Assembly (NCBI RefSeq): GCF_964036635.1 | Contig: NZ_OZ038524.1 | Coordinates: 171,001 to 235,000 of the forward strand | Length of the DNA: 64,000 nt | Direction of reading: 5' to 3' | DNA from: Tenacibaculum dicentrarchi | Lineage (GTDB): Bacteria; Bacteroidota; Bacteroidia; Flavobacteriales; Flavobacteriaceae | Shown here: positions 55,988 through 64,000 of the stretch, in pieces | Layout: each line of letters opens with the position of its first letter | Position numbering within the stretch: the first letter of the stretch is position 1 | Notes under the pieces: model-generated | What the model was told of the DNA's origin: nothing | The model's database searches: none | What the model saw: the letters and a program-made list of their open reading frames with translations, nothing else | Translations under genes and position numbers: made by a program

Positions 55988-57982
55988 ATGAAAATAGTTA
56001 AGCTAAGTATCCTGGTTTTTATCATTTTTATAGTAGTGCCTTTTTCTTCTTGCGTAGGAGATGACGATTTTTCACTTCCAACTTTATCAGTGGAAAAAGA
56101 ATACGAAAATTTAAAATCATTAACGCAAATTGCTAGTTTATATCAAGGGAGTTTGGTTGAAATTAAAGAAGAACTAACAACATCGGGCTATGTGGTTTCT
56201 AGTGATAGGTCAGGAAATTTTTTTAAATCTATCTTTATTCAAGATGCACCTGAAAACCCAACAATTGGTTTTGAAATGAAAATTAACGCTACCAATTTAC
56301 ATGAACGCTATGCTGTTGGGCGTAAAATTTTTATCAAACTAAAAGGTTTATTTTTAAGTAAAAGTAAAGACGGAAGTTATCAAATAGGTGTTCGAAATAG
56401 CTTCGGGAATGGCATTGACAGAATTGGGGTAAACGATTATGTTCGTTTTATAGACAGAGGTGCTGAAATTGCAAAAATTACGCCTGTTCTTTTGAAAATA
56501 AGTGAATTAAATGAAAAACATCAAAATATTTTAATCAAAATTAATAAAATACAAGCCGAAACAAAAGGTTTACAATATGCCTGGCCAAAAGCAGGAAGTG
56601 TCAATTATTCAATTGATAGAACATTAATTTCCTGTGATTCATTGCAAAAAATAATTTTCAGAAATAGTATTTTTTCAGATTTTAAAGGATTGTTAATTCC
56701 TGATAAAAAAGGAAGTATTACAGGGGTTTTTACCATGTTAGAAAGTGAAAAAATACTAACGATTAGAAATACTTCGGATGTTAATTTCACAGAAGAATAT
56801 GGCTGTTTTAATAATCCTACACTTGCTGATGTTGCTACGATAAAAGCTTTTTTTAAAGAAGAAGAAACCGTAATTTCTGATAATTTAAAACTAAAAATAA
56901 GTATAACTTCGGATGCTTCTAAAGGCAATATTTCAACTAAAAATGCTTTTGCACAAGATGCTTCCGCAGGAATTTTATTAAATTTTACAGCGATTCATAA
57001 CTTAAATATAGGCGATCAAGTAGAAATAGCCGTTGGCGGATTAAAATTAACCAATCCAAATGGCGTACTTACTTTAAACGTTGAAAATTCAAATATAATA
57101 AGCTCACAACCAAGCGTATTACCAACGCCCGAAACTATTACTTTTGAAGAGGCTTTATCGGGTGTTTATCAAAGTAAGTTGGTTAAAATTGAAGGTGTTC
57201 AGTTTAAAGATATTACTAAAAATTATCAAGGTGAAAACATGCTAACTACTAATTGTGAAAATGAATTAGCGCTTTTATCCGTAGAAAAAGAAGCTGTGTT
57301 TGCTAATAATTTAGTCAGCACTAAAAAAGGGGCTATTACAGGAATAATAACCCAAAATAATGGTGTTAAATTATATATCAGAGACGAATTGGATGTGAAT
57401 TTTACTGAAAATTACGGATGTACGCCTGTGGTTATTCCTCCGCCAATTAATCCGGCACCAACGGGCGATTTATTCTTTTCAGAATATGCCGAAGGGTCAA
57501 GTAATAACAAATATATTGAAATTTACAATGGTACAAATACCGATATAGACCTGTCTAATTACACGATTGAATTACATATTAATGGATCAACAGATAAGCC
57601 TAAAATTTTAGCATTAAGTAGTTTGGTAAATGTTGTTTTAACGAAAGGTGGCGTATTGGTAATCTATAATTCGAGAGCTTCAGATGTTATTAAAAACAAT
57701 GGAACTAGTAGCTCATCGGTAGCTTCTTTTAATGGTGATGATGCGCTTGTTTTAAAAAACAACGATACTGTTATAGATGTAATCGGTTTATTAGGAGAAG
57801 ATCCTGGCAAAGGTTGGGCGGTTGCAGGTATTGAAAATGCGACTCAAAATCATACTTTAATTAGAAAATCGAGCGTGGTTAAAGGGAATATTACTTGGGA
57901 TACAAGCGCTGGCACAACTACCAATAATTCTCAATGGGAAGTAAAAGAGCAAGATGATTTTTCATCCGTAGGAAAAAAATAA
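55988..57982 (+). CDS. DUF5689 lipoprotein with C-terminal lamin-tail domain
   Basis: 664 residues with lipobox (FSSC, Cys22) and an acidic GDDDF tether, hence probably surface exposed. Two related OB-like DUF5689 units (about 45-275 and 285-475) each end with a similar strand (ILTIRNTSDVNFTEEYGC and KLYIRDELDVNFTENYGC). After a Pro linker comes a lamin-tail-domain-like segment (about 485-620: LFFSEYAEGSSNNKYIEIYNGT, DALVLKNNDTVIDVIG). LTDs are common in secreted bacterial nucleases. It pairs with the upstream TonB receptor. Confidence 0.85.
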   Translation: MKIVKLSILVFIIFIVVPFSSCVGDDDFSLPTLSVEKEYENLKSLTQIASLYQGSLVEIKEELTTSGYVVSSDRSGNFFKSIFIQDAPENPTIGFEMKINATNLHERYAVGRKIFIKLKGLFLSKSKDGSYQIGVRNSFGNGIDRIGVNDYVRFIDRGAEIAKITPVLLKISELNEKHQNILIKINKIQAETKGLQYAWPKAGSVNYSIDRTLISCDSLQKIIFRNSIFSDFKGLLIPDKKGSITGVFTMLESEKILTIRNTSDVNFTEEYGCFNNPTLADVATIKAFFKEEETVISDNLKLKISITSDASKGNISTKNAFAQDASAGILLNFTAIHNLNIGDQVEIAVGGLKLTNPNGVLTLNVENSNIISSQPSVLPTPETITFEEALSGVYQSKLVKIEGVQFKDITKNYQGENMLTTNCENELALLSVEKEAVFANNLVSTKKGAITGIITQNNGVKLYIRDELDVNFTENYGCTPVVIPPPINPAPTGDLFFSEYAEGSSNNKYIEIYNGTNTDIDLSNYTIELHINGSTDKPKILALSSLVNVVLTKGGVLVIYNSRASDVIKNNGTSSSSVASFNGDDALVLKNNDTVIDVIGLLGEDPGKGWAVAGIENATQNHTLIRKSSVVKGNITWDTSAGTTTNNSQWEVKEQDDFSSVGKK

Positions 57983-58201
57983 GCCCAAAATCAGAAAAAA
58001 TGTCATCGAAAATAAGTGTTTTAGAGGTGTTTTTTATTAAAGGATTGTATCTAATTAGTTAATTTTATAAGTTATTTATTAAATAATTACAGTAGTAATA
58101 AAAATAACTGAACCTATTTAGAAATACATTTAAAGCATAAGTAACAATTTAGTAAACCTCTCTTAATATCAAGTTGTATGTAATGGAATATTTTTGGTAT
58201 C

Positions 58202-58291
58202 TCTTATTATGAGAAATAAGCCATTGGGTAAATATTAGTTTTTGTCGACTATTTTATTAGGCTAGCTGCCTCTGATCAAGGCAGTTTTTTT
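58202..58291 (+). ncRNA. Candidate small RNA or leader RNA upstream of the porin gene
   Basis: A segment of about 90 nt starts after a TATTTTTG box. It contains hairpin CTTATT/AATAAG (58203-58220), the single-stranded arm TATTAGTTTTTGTCGA (58233-58248), and an intrinsic terminator CTGCCT/AGGCAG (58266-58271 and 58279-58284) followed by seven T. The arm is perfectly complementary to 58341-58356, 7 nt before the porin ATG. No TTG exists at the right -33 distance, so the promoter is only moderately supported. Confidence 0.5.
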
Positions 58292-58356
58292 ATTTAACAT
58301 CGTGTTTACGATAAGTTAACATTAGTAATGGTTCTTTGCATCGACAAAAACTAATA
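58233..58356. repeat. 16-bp perfect inverted repeat flanking the porin regulatory region
   Basis: TATTAGTTTTTGTCGA (58233-58248) and TCGACAAAAACTAATA (58341-58356) are perfect reverse complements 92 nt apart. A terminator and direct repeats lie between them. No target-site duplication is seen at the outer ends. Confidence 0.9.
58293..58321 (+). promoter_or_regulatory. Three 7-bp direct repeats at 11-bp spacing (PHO-box-like)
   Basis: TTTAACA (58293), GTTTACG (58304) and GTTAACA (58315) occur with exact 11-bp phasing. This is the layout of PhoB boxes (7-bp half-site plus 4-bp spacer), though the bases differ from the E. coli consensus. The same bases also form a palindrome ATCGT-GTTT-ACGAT. 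Confidence 0.45.
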
Positions 58357-58363
58357 CCTACTA

Positions 58364-59590
58364 ATGAACATAAAAATAGCATTTACAATTGTAAGCATGC
58401 TTGTGTTATCATGTGCCTATACACAAGAATCAAATGCTCCTAAATTTGGTAAAGGACTCTTTAATTTAAAAGGAAATTACAACTCTTGGTCAATGAATAT
58501 TGGAGCAAGAGTACAGTTTTTAACAACAGCACAATGGCATTCAAATTCTAATGGTTTATCAAACCCAAAATCTTCATTTTTAATAAGAAGAGCTCGTTTA
58601 AAATTTAATGGTTTTGCATTTTCCCCAAAATTAAGCTATAAAGTCGAATTAGGACTTTCTAATAAAGATATTGGCGGTGCATCGGTATTTACAAATAATG
58701 CACCTCGATATATTTTAGATGCTGTTTTAAAATGGAATTTTTATCAAAATTTTGAATTATGGTTAGGGCAAACTAAATTACCAGGAAACAGAGAACGAAT
58801 TGTTTCTTCTGGAAACCTTCAAGGAGTAGATAGATCTTTATTAAATAAACGTTTTAATATCGATAGAGATATGGGGCTGCAATTAAGGCATCATTTTAAA
58901 ATAGCAGATACTTTTGTTGTTCGTGAAACTTTATCGATAGCACAAGGAGAAGGACGAAATATTACCACTGGAAATATTGGAGGGCATCAATATACGGCAC
59001 GTTTAGAATTTTTACCTTTCGGAAATTTTAAAAGTAAAGGCGATTATAAAGGAAGTGATTTAAAAAGAGAAGAAACGCCAAAATTAGCTATTGGTACGAG
59101 TTATGATTTTAACAATAATGCCGTTAAAAACAGAAGTAATCAGGGAGCTTATATGTATATTGATAACAGTAAAGACCATAAATTAGCCGACAGAATATAC
59201 CATAAAACGGATATTTCAACCTTATTTATTGATGCAATGTTTAAATATAGAGGATTTTCTTTTATGGGTGAATACGCCTATAGAGACGCTAAAAATCCTA
59301 TTGCAAGAAATTCTGACGGAACTTCAACAGGAGCTATTGTTCAGATAGGTAGTGGTTTAAATTTACAAGCAGCTTATTTATTAGCAAAAAACTGGGAAGT
59401 ATCTGGGCGTTACACCAATATTGATTTAGACAAAATTACTAAAAGAAATTTAGAGAATCAATATACCTTAGGCGTGTCAAAATATATAGTAGGTCATAAG
59501 CTTAAGGTACAGACAGATATCAGTTATTTAGACGTAGTTAATAGTAGCAATAAGCTAGTGTATCGTTTACAAATAGACATACACTTTTAA
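58364..59590 (+). CDS. Phosphate-selective porin O/P family outer-membrane protein
   Basis: 408 residues with a signal peptide (about 1-20). The pattern FGKGLFNLKGNYNSWSMNIGARVQFLT, SSFLIRRARLKFNGFAFSPKLSYKVELGLSN, WNFYQNFELWLGQTKLPGNRER and the terminal strand RLQIDIHF is characteristic of OprO/OprP porins, trimeric channels that favour phosphate or pyrophosphate. The PiT transporter follows 72 nt downstream. The predicted 5'UTR overlaps the arm of a 16-bp inverted repeat, so translational control by base pairing is plausible. Confidence 0.87.
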   Translation: MNIKIAFTIVSMLVLSCAYTQESNAPKFGKGLFNLKGNYNSWSMNIGARVQFLTTAQWHSNSNGLSNPKSSFLIRRARLKFNGFAFSPKLSYKVELGLSNKDIGGASVFTNNAPRYILDAVLKWNFYQNFELWLGQTKLPGNRERIVSSGNLQGVDRSLLNKRFNIDRDMGLQLRHHFKIADTFVVRETLSIAQGEGRNITTGNIGGHQYTARLEFLPFGNFKSKGDYKGSDLKREETPKLAIGTSYDFNNNAVKNRSNQGAYMYIDNSKDHKLADRIYHKTDISTLFIDAMFKYRGFSFMGEYAYRDAKNPIARNSDGTSTGAIVQIGSGLNLQAAYLLAKNWEVSGRYTNIDLDKITKRNLENQYTLGVSKYIVGHKLKVQTDISYLDVVNSSNKLVYRLQIDIHF

Positions 59591-59593
59591 AAA

Positions 59594-59640
59594 AATAACA
59601 TAAACCTAACATAGGCAGTATAGTACTGTTTGTAATTTCG
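59594..59640 (+). promoter_or_regulatory. PHO-box-like repeats and -7 box of the PiT gene
   Basis: TAACAT occurs twice, at 59596 and 59607, exactly 11 bp apart, echoing the repeats upstream of the porin. A TAATTTCG -7-like box follows at 59633-59640, 22 nt before the ATG. A small CAGTA/TACTG palindrome lies between. Confidence 0.45.
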
Positions 59641-59662
59641 CAAAAAAAAATAAAAACCAAAA

Positions 59663-61912
59663 ATGGGAGATCCATATATTTTGATGTTAATCGGGCTAGC
59701 TATTTTAGCTATCATCGATTTAGTAGTAGGTGTGAGTAATGACGCTGTAAATTTTTTAAACTCAGCAATTGGTTCAAAAGCTATTCGGGTTCGTAATATT
59801 ATGATAATTGCGAGTGTTGGTGTATTTTTTGGAGCCGTAACCTCGAGTGGTATGATGGAAGTTGCTCGTAAAGGGATTTTTAATCCGAACATGTTTATGT
59901 TTCAAGACATCATGTTTATTTTTATGGCAGTGATGATTACCGATGTTTTATTACTTGATATTTTTAACTCCCTAGGGATGCCAACATCTACAACGGTTTC
60001 TATTGTATTTGAATTACTAGGAGCAGCTGTTTGTATATCATTACTAAAAATTTCAGCAAACGATTCACAATCATTTGCCGATATTTGGAATTACATTAAC
60101 CATAAAAAAGCAGTAGAAATTATACAAGGAATACTACTTTCGGTAGTGGTAGCATTCTCTGTGGGGGCAATAGTTCAGTTTATATCAAGATTAATATATA
60201 GCTTTAACTTCGCAAAAAGAAAAACATATATAAGTGCTTTATTTGGTGGTTTTGCAATTACTGCAATTACTTACTTTATCATTATAAAAGGAATGAAAGG
60301 TACACCTTGGTATGCTGATATTAAGGGCTCTATAGAAGGAAACACCTTGTTAATTATATCAGGAAGTTTTGTAGTGTGGAGTTTAATTTCTCAATTTTTA
60401 ATTAGTGTATTTAAAATAAATATTTTAAAACTAATTATTGGTATAGGAACTTTTTCATTAGCAATGGCTTTTTCAGGAAATGACTTAGTAAACTTTGTTG
60501 GAGTACCAATTGCGGCATTAAACTCTTATGATGCTTGGAAAGCTTCAGGAGTTTCTGCAGACGCATTTTCAATGGGTATTTTAGCAAAAAAAGTACCATC
60601 TAATGTATGGTTATTATTAGTAGCGGGAGCAATTATGGTAGTCACTTTATGGACCTCTAGTAAAGCACAAGACGTTATAAAAACAGGTATTAATTTATCA
60701 AGACAAGGAGAAGGGCATGAAAAATTTCAACCAAATCCATTATCAAGAATTGTTGTTAGAATAGCCATGTTAATTAACGCTGGTATTCGTAAAGTAGTTC
60801 CAGCAAAAACACTTGCTTTTGTCGATGCTAAATTTCAAAAACCAGTTATAGATTTATCTAAAGATAAAACATACGAAATGCCTGCTTTTGATTTAGTAAG
60901 AGCAGCAGTAAATTTAATTGTTGCAGGTATTTTAATATCAATAGCAACCTCAATGAAATTACCATTATCTACAACTTATGTAACATTTATGGTAGCAATG
61001 GGTACTTCTTTAGCCGATAGAGCTTGGGGGCGTGAAAGCGCAGTATATAGAGTTGCGGGTGTAATTAATGTAGTAGGAGGATGGTTTTTAACTGCAATAA
61101 TAGCTTTTGCAGCAGCAGGAATTATCGCTTATTTAATTAGTTGGAGTATGGTAATGATTCCTGTATTATTATTAGTAGTAATATTTTTAATAACAAGAAA
61201 CACATTAATCCACAGAAAAAAATCAAAAGAAGAAAAAAAGCAAATCCATATAGAACGCGCAGAATTAATTACCATTAACGGAGTAATTGAAGAAAGTGCC
61301 GATCATATTGCAGGAGTAGCAAGTCGTGTAAATAAATTATATACCAATGTTGTAAATGATTTAGCGGAACACGATTTAAACAAGTTACGTAAAACAGATA
61401 AGCACGTAGCCAAATTAAACGATGAAATTGACGGGTTAAAAGATGGCGTTTTCTACTTTATTAAATCATTAGATGAAACCTCGGTACAAGCTAGTAGATT
61501 CTACATTTTAGTATTAGGTTATTTACAAGATGTTGCACAATCTATTAGTTATATTTCTAGAGCTAGTTTTAAACACGTTAATAATAATCATAAAAATTTA
61601 AAATCAGGGCAATTAGCTGATTTAAAGAGTATTGATAATACGCTTTCTAAGCTTTTAGACGATATTAGTACTACTTTCGACAATAGAAGTTTTGATAATT
61701 TAGAATTAATTATTAATGAAAAGAAACAGTTATTAAAAGACGTATCTAATTCTATTGAAAAGCAAGTAGCACGTATTAGAACAGACGAAACAAGCCCTAA
61801 AAACACTACATTATACTTTAGTGTTTTATTAGAAACACAAGATTTAGTTTCTGCGCTTATGAGTTTGTTAGAAACCTACGAAGAATTTCATATAAGTAGT
61901 AGAAATAGTTAA
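59663..61912 (+). CDS. Inorganic phosphate transporter (PiT) with C-terminal PhoU-like domain
   Basis: 749 residues, about 1.5 times a typical PiT. The two PiT signature halves are clear: DLVVGVSNDAVNFLNSAIGSKA with MPTSTTVSIVFELLGAA near the N-terminus, and FSGNDLVNFVGVPIAALNSY with MKLPLSTTYVTFMVAMGTSLADRAWG later, with about ten to twelve spans to residue 510. Residues about 530-740 are soluble helices (ESADHIAGVASRVNKLYTNVVNDLAEHD, ASRFYILVLGYLQDVAQSISYISRAS), a PhoU/DUF47-like bundle fused to the transporter. It would move phosphate with Na+ or H+ across the inner membrane, with regulation built in. Confidence 0.92.
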   Translation: MGDPYILMLIGLAILAIIDLVVGVSNDAVNFLNSAIGSKAIRVRNIMIIASVGVFFGAVTSSGMMEVARKGIFNPNMFMFQDIMFIFMAVMITDVLLLDIFNSLGMPTSTTVSIVFELLGAAVCISLLKISANDSQSFADIWNYINHKKAVEIIQGILLSVVVAFSVGAIVQFISRLIYSFNFAKRKTYISALFGGFAITAITYFIIIKGMKGTPWYADIKGSIEGNTLLIISGSFVVWSLISQFLISVFKINILKLIIGIGTFSLAMAFSGNDLVNFVGVPIAALNSYDAWKASGVSADAFSMGILAKKVPSNVWLLLVAGAIMVVTLWTSSKAQDVIKTGINLSRQGEGHEKFQPNPLSRIVVRIAMLINAGIRKVVPAKTLAFVDAKFQKPVIDLSKDKTYEMPAFDLVRAAVNLIVAGILISIATSMKLPLSTTYVTFMVAMGTSLADRAWGRESAVYRVAGVINVVGGWFLTAIIAFAAAGIIAYLISWSMVMIPVLLLVVIFLITRNTLIHRKKSKEEKKQIHIERAELITINGVIEESADHIAGVASRVNKLYTNVVNDLAEHDLNKLRKTDKHVAKLNDEIDGLKDGVFYFIKSLDETSVQASRFYILVLGYLQDVAQSISYISRASFKHVNNNHKNLKSGQLADLKSIDNTLSKLLDDISTTFDNRSFDNLELIINEKKQLLKDVSNSIEKQVARIRTDETSPKNTTLYFSVLLETQDLVSALMSLLETYEEFHISSRNS

Positions 61913-61934
61913 TTAGTTTTTACTAAAATTCATT

Positions 61935-61965
61935 AAAACCCTCAATTCTAATTGAGGGTTTTTTT
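61935..61965 (+). terminator. Intrinsic terminator of the PiT gene
   Basis: AACCCTCAAT/ATTGAGGGTT (61937-61946 and 61951-61960) with a TCTA loop and a seven-T run. Confidence 0.88.
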
Positions 61966-61981
61966 ATTGATTTTTTTTCTA

Positions 61982-62078
61982 GAAGCAATTACCCGCTTTC
62001 CGCACTCGCTTTTTTTTGAAGAAAAATCAAAAAAAGAGCTCAAACAAAGCATCAATCGGGGCTAGGCATTTGTACTTT
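61982..62078 (+). repeat. Dispersed intergenic repeat element, copy B
   Basis: About 97 nt and homologous to 39098-39201 with shared flanks (CCCGCTTTCCGCACTCGC, GAGCTCAAACAAA, CAATCGGGGCTAGGCATTTG). The central hairpin differs in sequence but still pairs (CTTTTTTTTGA against TCAAAAAAAG). It lies directly after the PiT terminator. Confidence 0.8.
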
Positions 62079-62147
62079 TTTTAATAATTCGAGAACTTAA
62101 CTATAATTTAGGCAAAGTTTATACTATCATTTCGAGCAGTAAAACTT

Positions 62148-62180
62148 AAACCTCACAGGTTTTAAAAACCTGTGAGGTTT
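62148..62180. repeat. Near-perfect hairpin repeat AAACCTCACAGGTTT type
   Basis: AAACCTCACAGGTTTT (62148-62163) pairs with AAAACCTGTGAGGTTT (62165-62180). From memory, hairpins of this CCTCACAGG/CCTGTGAGG kind recur in flavobacterial intergenic regions. It could terminate transcripts in either direction. Confidence 0.7.
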
Positions 62181-62206
62181 GTTCTTGTTTGGAGCATTCA
62201 AAACGA

Positions 62207-62384
62207 AATTCCCATTAACGAAGAACAATTGTCAGTTCTAATGATTTTCATCCTGTTTAGGTAATTCAAAACATCCTGCTAAATTTATTTCAGCATCGCA
62301 TCAAAATGAGAACCCCAGAAATCAGCCTAAAAATCGGAAGCAAATTCCTATTAACGAAAATAAACTGTCAGTTCGAGTGATTTT
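62207..62384. repeat. Degenerate 42-bp direct repeat, two copies
   Basis: Copies at 62207-62248 and 62342-62384 share AATTCC(C/T)ATTAACGAA, a short variable part and TGTCAGTTC-(TA/GA)-TGATTTT. A partial third match (TTCGAGAACTT) lies at 62087-62097 and an ATCGAGAACTT at 62405-62415. The region is a graveyard of small intergenic repeats, without coding potential. Confidence 0.6.
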
Positions 62385-62663
62385 TTTTCTTTCAAAAAAA
62401 TAGTATCGAGAACTTTATCAGTCTTAAAATCAAAAAAACAAATAAAAATCTATTACTAAAATAGCAAAACAAAACATTCGAAGCTGTTTTTAACCACTTT
62501 TAACAGGCCAAAAAACCATAATTTCAGATATTAATACGTGCTAATTTTAGCAGAATCCTACTTTTTAAAACTAATAGAACATAAAAGATAAAAAAACACA
62601 CAAATCAATCTCCTAGTAATCAGCGATTAATAAAATACTTTTAAAATAAACAAATAAAACCCC

Positions 62664-62693
62664 TTGTCAGTCCAATAAAAGGACGTAGATTTG
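62664..62693 (+). promoter_or_regulatory. rRNA promoter P1
   Basis: TTG (62664-62666), 19 bp, TAGATTTG (62686-62693): a perfect Bacteroidetes promoter. The initial transcribed region CAACCGCT is shared with P2. The preceding 180 nt (62461-62640) is AT-rich and holds nothing I recognise apart from small palindromes. Confidence 0.85.
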
Positions 62694-62795
62694 CAACCGC
62701 TAACAACAAAACGCAAGTTTAAAAGTTAACAACTGTTCCTTAAAATATCGTTAAGTATCATTTTAATAAAATGTAAAAAATAAGTTAATTTTAAT

Positions 62796-62827
62796 TTGTT
62801 TAAAACAAATAAAAGAATGTATATTTG
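62796..62827 (+). promoter_or_regulatory. rRNA promoter P2
   Basis: TTG (62796-62798), 21 bp, TATATTTG (62820-62827), followed by CAACCGCTTTC as at P1. The two promoters lie 134 bp apart. Confidence 0.85.
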
Positions 62828-63068
62828 CAACCGCTTTCATAAAGCGTAACGATTAAAGAAATTTGGAAATGACAATTTAAAGTCAGTTAGTTCGATTCTA
62901 ACGTTTCTACAAAAAATGATAAGATTATTCTTATCTCTGGTTTTTTTAAAAAAGAACTAGGTTCATTGAAAATATTGAAATTGACAGCGTAAATAAGAGT
63001 AGAATAACCACAACTTCTAACGAAGTTAAATTCTTTTGAAACTTATTCATTAATATTATTTAAAATAT
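62828..63068 (+). other. rRNA operon leader
   Basis: About 240 nt between P2 and 16S. It contains a hairpin with the exact geometry of a tRNA T-arm (GTTAG-TTCGATT-CTAAC, 62886-62902), a 7-bp hairpin GATAAGA/TCTTATC (62918-62935), and the stretch near 62960-63010 expected to form the RNase III processing stalk with sequence downstream of 16S. No tRNA is encoded. Confidence 0.65.

Positions 63069-64000
<932 letters not shown>

Larger units (their letters stand above)
57983..58363 (+). other. 381-nt intergenic region upstream of the porin gene
   Basis: No gene. From left to right: AT-rich sequence with nothing recognised (57983-58170), a TATTTTTG -7-like box (58189-58196), a candidate small RNA with terminator (58202-58291), three 7-bp repeats phased at 11 bp (58293-58321), a weak -7-like GTTCTTTG (58331-58338), and the second arm of a 16-bp inverted repeat (58341-58356). 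Confidence 0.6.

Noticed and set aside
58233..58356. 16-bp inverted repeat as ends of a small transposable element (MITE)
   Set aside because: No target-site duplication or second copy in the window was seen, and the interior carries a terminator and phased repeats; kept as an alternative, not the main call.
62880..62910. A tRNA gene in the rRNA leader
   Set aside because: Only the T-arm geometry is present; no matching acceptor 5' strand, D-arm or anticodon arm could be found upstream.

Overview
The window is a low-GC chromosomal segment of a marine Bacteroidota, almost certainly a Flavobacteriaceae. The evidence is the type IX secretion gene sprA, the TonB/SusD-style lipoprotein economy, promoters of the Bacteroidetes type (TTTG, 19-21 bp, TAnnTTTG) and few Shine-Dalgarno sequences. 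The 16S gene entering at the right edge looks closest to Tenacibaculum from memory; no alignment was run. Gene content is mostly chromosomal core, with no prophage, insertion sequence, CRISPR array or tRNA gene seen.

Layout. 1-2.6 kb: the N-terminal part of an AsmA-like protein and two tandem PAS-only sensor paralogs, all minus strand. 2.7-14.3 kb: maeB, ruvA, the giant T9SS gene sprA, gcvH, a VanZ-like gene and tonB, followed by a short promoter-to-terminator unit that may be a small RNA. 14.6-22.8 kb: hemD with DUF4271, divergent from a polyprenol-phosphate mannosyltransferase/pyrC/DUF4296 operon; then an epimerase, an orphan lipoprotein, tyrS and a small Cys-rich gene. 22.9-31.0 kb: an accessory, probably metal (copper)-acquisition operon: CINK/CNGKC membrane protein, FGE-like lipoprotein, MbnP-like lipoprotein, MbnH-like dihaem protein, Cys-motif outer-membrane protein, TonB-dependent receptor and PepSY membrane protein. 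31.1-45.6 kb: DUF2911, a leuS interrupted in its editing domain by a DUF559-like nuclease fold, several hypothetical genes, a thioesterase, recJ, OsmC, mscL, alr-tdk and a putative glycosyltransferase. 45.7-51.4 kb: a universal stress protein and the rimP-nusA-infB operon, which has an intrinsic terminator in its leader. 51.5-61.9 kb: a palindrome-controlled Cys protein, then what reads as a phosphate/extracellular-DNA scavenging locus: secreted EEP-family phosphoesterase, TonB receptor, DUF5689/LTD lipoprotein, phosphate-selective porin and a PiT transporter fused to a PhoU-like domain. 61.9-64 kb: a mosaic of intergenic repeats, two tandem rRNA promoters, the rRNA leader and about 930 nt of 16S rRNA.

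The least-described signals are regulatory. (i) A 16-nt perfect inverted repeat lies between a terminator-ended upstream transcript and the porin 5'UTR, together with 7-bp direct repeats phased at 11 bp next to the phosphate genes. (ii) A dispersed intergenic element occurs twice, with conserved flanks and a hairpin whose arms change in compensation. (iii) The DUF559 insertion in LeuRS and the MbnP/MbnH-TonB cluster are the most interesting protein-level observations.
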